Source of the DNA: Cellvibrionales bacterium
GTDB taxonomy: Bacteria > Pseudomonadota > Gammaproteobacteria > Pseudomonadales > JAHEGP01
Direction of reading: 5' to 3'
NCBI GenBank assembly: GCA_024645065.1
Contig: JAHEGP010000122.1
Coordinates: 1-8,807 of the forward strand
Length of the DNA: 8,807 bases
Numbering within the stretch: position 1 is the first letter of the stretch; every line of letters starts with the position of its first letter. Below are positions 6,541 through 8,807 of the stretch, in pieces. The notes below the pieces were generated by a model. The model did not search any database and was not told where the DNA came from. It saw nothing but the letters and a program-made list of their open reading frames with translations. The translations under genes were made by a program, and so were the position numbers.

Positions 6541-7167
6541 TCACCGTACAAAGCCAATAATCGAGACAAAATGACAGAGCGAGCCGGCGAGTACAAAGAT
6601 ATGCCAGATGCCGTGGGCGTGTTGCAGTTTGTTATTGTGGTCGAGGGCGTAGAAGATGATTCCCAGGGTGTAGGCAAGTCCGCCGGCGGTCAGCCAGGCG
6701 AGCCCCGCACTTCCCAGCGCTTCTCCCAGTTGCTGGTATTGCAGCACTGCGATCCAGCCCATCAGCATATAAATGGAAACTTGCAGGATCTGAATGCGGC
6801 GTTTACTGAAAAACTCCAGGAAAATGCCAAGCGCCGCCAGAGCCCATACCGCCGTCAGCATCGTAGGGCCCGCGCCGTCGCGCAGGGAAACGAGCGTGAA
6901 GGGCGTGTAGGTACCCGCAATCAACAGATAGATGGAAACGTGGTCCATTTTCTGAAACAGGTTTTTCAGTCTGGGTGGGTAGAAGCTGTGGTAGAGGGTC
7001 GACACAGTGTAGAGCAGTACAAGGGTACCGCCAAAAATGGCAAAGCTGGTAATCATCCAGGGATCCCCCAACTGGATACTTACCGCCAGTAGGGCGCCCA
7101 GCCCTATAAGCGCCATCGCCGACCCAAGAAGATGAGTGATGCTGTTAAGTTTTTCGCCGTGGTACAT
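6541..7167 (-). CDS. Hemolysin III family (PAQR-like) membrane protein
   Basis: This 208-residue, seven-helix inner-membrane protein begins MYHGEKLNSITHLLG, the family's usual opening, and shows the conserved metal-site residues: His60 (LYHSF) after the second helix, Asp75 in KMDHVSIY, and a C-terminal HGIWH pair (His185, His189). The family (bacterial YqfA/hemolysin III, related to adiponectin receptors) is membrane-embedded with a probable zinc hydrolase site; the haemolytic name is historical and the bacterial substrate is not settled. The start at 7167 is chosen from the family N-terminus. An ATG at 7224 with GGGA 5-6 bases upstream would add 19 residues and is possible. The frame stays open to 7467, but that extension is Arg-rich and not membrane-like. 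It may head a minus-strand unit with the oxygenase. Confidence 0.87.
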   Translation of the reverse strand: MYHGEKLNSITHLLGSAMALIGLGALLAVSIQLGDPWMITSFAIFGGTLVLLYTVSTLYHSFYPPRLKNLFQKMDHVSIYLLIAGTYTPFTLVSLRDGAGPTMLTAVWALAALGIFLEFFSKRRIQILQVSIYMLMGWIAVLQYQQLGEALGSAGLAWLTAGGLAYTLGIIFYALDHNNKLQHAHGIWHIFVLAGSLCHFVSIIGFVR

Positions 7168-7494
7168 TATTGCTCGATGCCAGCCTGACGCAGTTGGATA
7201 GGGTGCCATTGCAGGACTCTGCATGCGAATCCCGCTGTATGATGCCATAATAATAGCGATGAAATGCACCGCGGTGCCGCAAAAACTCCATGCACCGCGC
7301 TCACGCCCGTTTTGATAACGGTGTCCAAAGTTGTTTTTTTGTGCCCACCAGGCAGCAGTCGAAGCAAACTTTCGCCGACGCCGATTGTCTACGACAGTAA
7401 CGCAGTAGTTATCGGCAGCGAATGTGCAGCCTGCGGGCGACGGGGTCGCGCCGGTACCGGATACCATCGCCCCTTGATTGAGGACAAAAAACGT
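7168..7494. other. Divergent intergenic region between hemolysin III and diguanylate cyclase genes
   Basis: These 327 bases separate two divergent genes. I see no convincing sigma70 pair in either direction and no small gene with a ribosome site. Frames from both neighbours extend into it, but the translations are unlike either family. The only structure I can support is the palindrome cluster at 7266-7298, listed separately. Confidence 0.5.
7266..7298. repeat. Perfect 12-bp palindrome with a repeated half, possible operator
   Basis: GCACCGCGGTGC (7266-7277) is a perfect palindrome. Its left part, TGCACCGCG, recurs at 7291, 26 bases downstream, so GCGGTGC (7271-7277) can also form a 7-bp stem with GCACCGC (7292-7298). 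It lies in the divergent region, roughly 100 bases upstream of the hemolysin III start and 200 upstream of the cyclase start. A regulator site is plausible but untested. Confidence 0.4.
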
Positions 7495-8466
7495 ATGATA
7501 GCGCCGAAACTACCTGATGATGAAGTCGTCAGGCTCAACAGCCTGAGGGCGCTGGATATTCTCGATACCTCGAGGGAGGAGCGGTTTGATCGGCTCACCC
7601 GGCTGGCGCAGCGAATTTTCAAGGTGCCTATTGCCATGGTTAGCCTGGTTGATGAAGATCGGCAATGGTTCAAGTCCTGTTTTGGCATCAATACCCGGGA
7701 AACCCGGCGCGAAGTATCCTTTTGCGGTCATGCGATTCTTGAGGACGCGATTTTCATTGTCGAGGACGCGGCCCGGGATAAGCGATTTTGTGATAATCCG
7801 CTGGTGGCGGGTGAGCCGCACGTGCGATTTTACGCGGGCTGCCCGTTGCGTTTTCTCGATGGCAGCAGACTGGGCGCGCTATGCCTGATAGACACCAGGC
7901 CGAGAAAACTCGATGCCGATGAGCAGGCGATTCTGCGCGATCTGGCCGAGTTGGTCGAGCGCGAGCTGGCCGCGGTGCAGTTGGCGACTATGGATGAACT
8001 TACTCAGCTGGCGAATCGCCGCGGTTTTATCAGTTTGGCGGGGCAGAGTCTGTCGCTTTGTTTGCGGCAGGAATTACCGGCAACGCTGGTGTTTTTCGAC
8101 CTCAACAAGTTCAAGCAAATTAACGACCGTTTTGGTCATGCGGAAGGGGACAGGGCGCTGCGCGCATTCGCCGGGATTATGCGTCGGACCTTTCGTCATT
8201 CCGATGTGCTGGCGAGGCTCGGCGGTGACGAGTTCGTGGTGTTTCTGAGTGATGCCACGCATGGATTCGTCGATGAAATACTCGCCCGTTTTCGCCACTT
8301 GCTGGGTATGTACAACCAGGCGGCAGGTCGTGGCTACGCTATTGGTTTCGCCCAGGGAGTTGTCAGTGTCGGCGTCCGCTCGACCTTGTCCATTGAAGAC
8401 CTTCTGGCCAGGGCCGATACCTTGATGTATGAGCAAAAGAGCAGGCTGGCGGAAACAGCGCGCTAG
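7495..8466 (+). CDS. GAF-GGDEF diguanylate cyclase
   Basis: This 323-residue cytoplasmic enzyme makes cyclic di-GMP from two GTP. An N-terminal GAF sensor domain (about 22-160) includes the SFCGHAI and FYAGCPLR segments typical of GAF-GGDEF proteins that open with RLNSLRALDILDT. The GGDEF domain (about 165-318) has the metal-binding Asp202 (FFDLNKFKQIND), the intact active-site loop GGDEF (243-247) and an inhibitory I-site RxxD (RHSD, 234-237) exactly five residues before it, so product feedback inhibition is expected. The ATG at 7495 has GAGGA 10 bases upstream. The frame is open upstream to 7264, but that extension lacks domain character. It has no transmembrane segments. The stop TAG lies in the CTAG flanking a MITE-like element, so the last few residues may differ from the ancestral protein, but the GGDEF domain is complete. 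Confidence 0.92.
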   Translation: MIAPKLPDDEVVRLNSLRALDILDTSREERFDRLTRLAQRIFKVPIAMVSLVDEDRQWFKSCFGINTRETRREVSFCGHAILEDAIFIVEDAARDKRFCDNPLVAGEPHVRFYAGCPLRFLDGSRLGALCLIDTRPRKLDADEQAILRDLAELVERELAAVQLATMDELTQLANRRGFISLAGQSLSLCLRQELPATLVFFDLNKFKQINDRFGHAEGDRALRAFAGIMRRTFRHSDVLARLGGDEFVVFLSDATHGFVDEILARFRHLLGMYNQAAGRGYAIGFAQGVVSVGVRSTLSIEDLLARADTLMYEQKSRLAETAR

Positions 8467-8630
8467 GAGTCTGCCGGACTTAGACTGATTCTACTGCGGC
8501 GGCGGGACACCGGCCCATTTTGACGCGATTTCTCGTTACATAGCCCCACCATGCGCCTCAAAATCGCGTCAAAATGTACTCGCTTTCCCACTCGCCTCGC
8601 TACGAACCCCCAAGTCCGGCAGACTCCTAG
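8463..8630. mobile_element. MITE-like element, 160 bp with nested terminal inverted repeats, flanked by CTAG
   Basis: A perfect 15-bp terminal inverted repeat, GAGTCTGCCGGACTT (8467-8481) and its complement (8612-8626), is flanked on both sides by CTAG (8463-8466 and 8627-8630), a possible 4-bp target duplication; since CTAG is its own complement it could equally be part of a 19-bp repeat. A second perfect inverted repeat of 16 bp, CATTTTGACGCGATTT (8516-8531) with its complement (8561-8576), sits 34-35 bases inside each end. Paired terminal and subterminal sites at equal spacing are what transposase-bound ends look like. There is no room for a transposase, so it would be non-autonomous. The left CTAG supplies the stop codon of the diguanylate cyclase. 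The parent insertion-sequence family is not established from this sequence. Confidence 0.75.
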
Positions 8631-8663
8631 AGGCGATTGATGGGCATACCCCATGGCAGGCAG

Positions 8664-8807
8664 TTACCGCTTTTGGCGGTCGCTTCTGCCGCGTTCCATT
8701 GCCGCCTGCCGTCGAGACCCGAGGCCCTCCGCCTTGCCGGGTCGCGCTGTTTGCCTCGAGCATTGCTCCTCCAACTGCAGCGCGTCTCCCAGGCGCATAA
8801 TGTATCC
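8664..8807 (-). other. Right-edge region with open frames on both strands, no confident gene
   Basis: The minus strand is open from the window edge to a TAA at 8664 and reads a charged tail (IMRLGDALQLEEQ...RSDRQKR, 47 residues visible). The plus strand is also open from an ATG at 8640 to the edge and reads a Leu/Arg-rich, vaguely signal-like peptide (MGIPHGRQLPLL). A third frame on the minus strand is open over 8569-8763. GC-rich sequence leaves many frames open, no ribosome site decides between them and I recognise no family. GGCAGG and CCTGCC copies and an ACCGC-ttttg-GCGGT hairpin near 8666-8680 show some secondary-structure potential. Confidence 0.2.

Noticed and set aside
6526..7092. 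A 188-residue plus-strand frame opposite the hemolysin III gene
   Set aside because: The Gln/Arg-rich translation is typical of the complement of membrane-helix codons; the minus-strand protein is unambiguous.
7168..7467. N-terminal extension of the hemolysin III protein to 7467
   Set aside because: The extra 100 residues are Arg-rich and without family resemblance, and the family's normal N-terminus begins at 7167.
8655..8715. Integron attC-like recombination site
   Set aside because: Short inverted repeats are present but the conserved outer core pairs (GTTRRRY and RYYYAAC) are absent.

Overview
This window reads as an accessory stretch of a gammaproteobacterial chromosome. The evidence is intermediate GC (roughly 55-57% over most genes), an autotransporter beta-barrel ending in Phe, a GAF-GGDEF diguanylate cyclase, and a membrane-anchored Ser/Thr kinase with a helical-repeat tail. 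I cannot name the species. Two stretches differ in composition. Positions 1 to about 330 are extremely GC-rich (about 75-80% by eye) and look like the upstream region and 5' end of a lipoprotein gene from a myxobacteria-like genome. Positions 4300-5040 are about 47% GC by hand count.

Layout, left to right. (1) A 53-bp GC-rich tandem repeat leads into a lipoprotein start at 147. Its Asp/Ser repeat runs, in another frame, directly into a Pro-Thr linker and autotransporter beta-domain (to 1491). The join lies in low-complexity sequence and may be an assembly chimera. (2) A convergent alpha/beta-hydrolase (putative lipoprotein) overlaps the autotransporter stop by 17 bp. (3) A Ser/Thr protein kinase (2514-4280) is transcribed divergently from the hydrolase; the two predicted sigma70 promoters share overlapping -35 boxes. 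(4) On the minus strand, possibly one transcription unit: a hemolysin III-family membrane protein (6541-7167), a double-domain 2-oxoglutarate/Fe(II) oxygenase (5084-6487) and a YopT/AvrPphB-type (C58) cysteine protease broken by frameshifts (4180-5026). (5) A GAF-GGDEF diguanylate cyclase (7495-8466) whose stop codon falls in a CTAG at the edge of (6) a 160-bp MITE-like element with nested inverted repeats. (7) A right end with no confidently assignable gene.

The most notable part is the minus-strand cluster. The protease keeps all three catalytic motifs in order and at family spacing, but Cys lies in a different frame from His and Asp, and each motif is next to a long mononucleotide run. Its partner oxygenase has two apparent HxD...H iron sites. 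The kinase and the diguanylate cyclase are signalling genes; nothing in the sequence ties them mechanistically to that cluster. No rRNA, tRNA or CRISPR array was seen.
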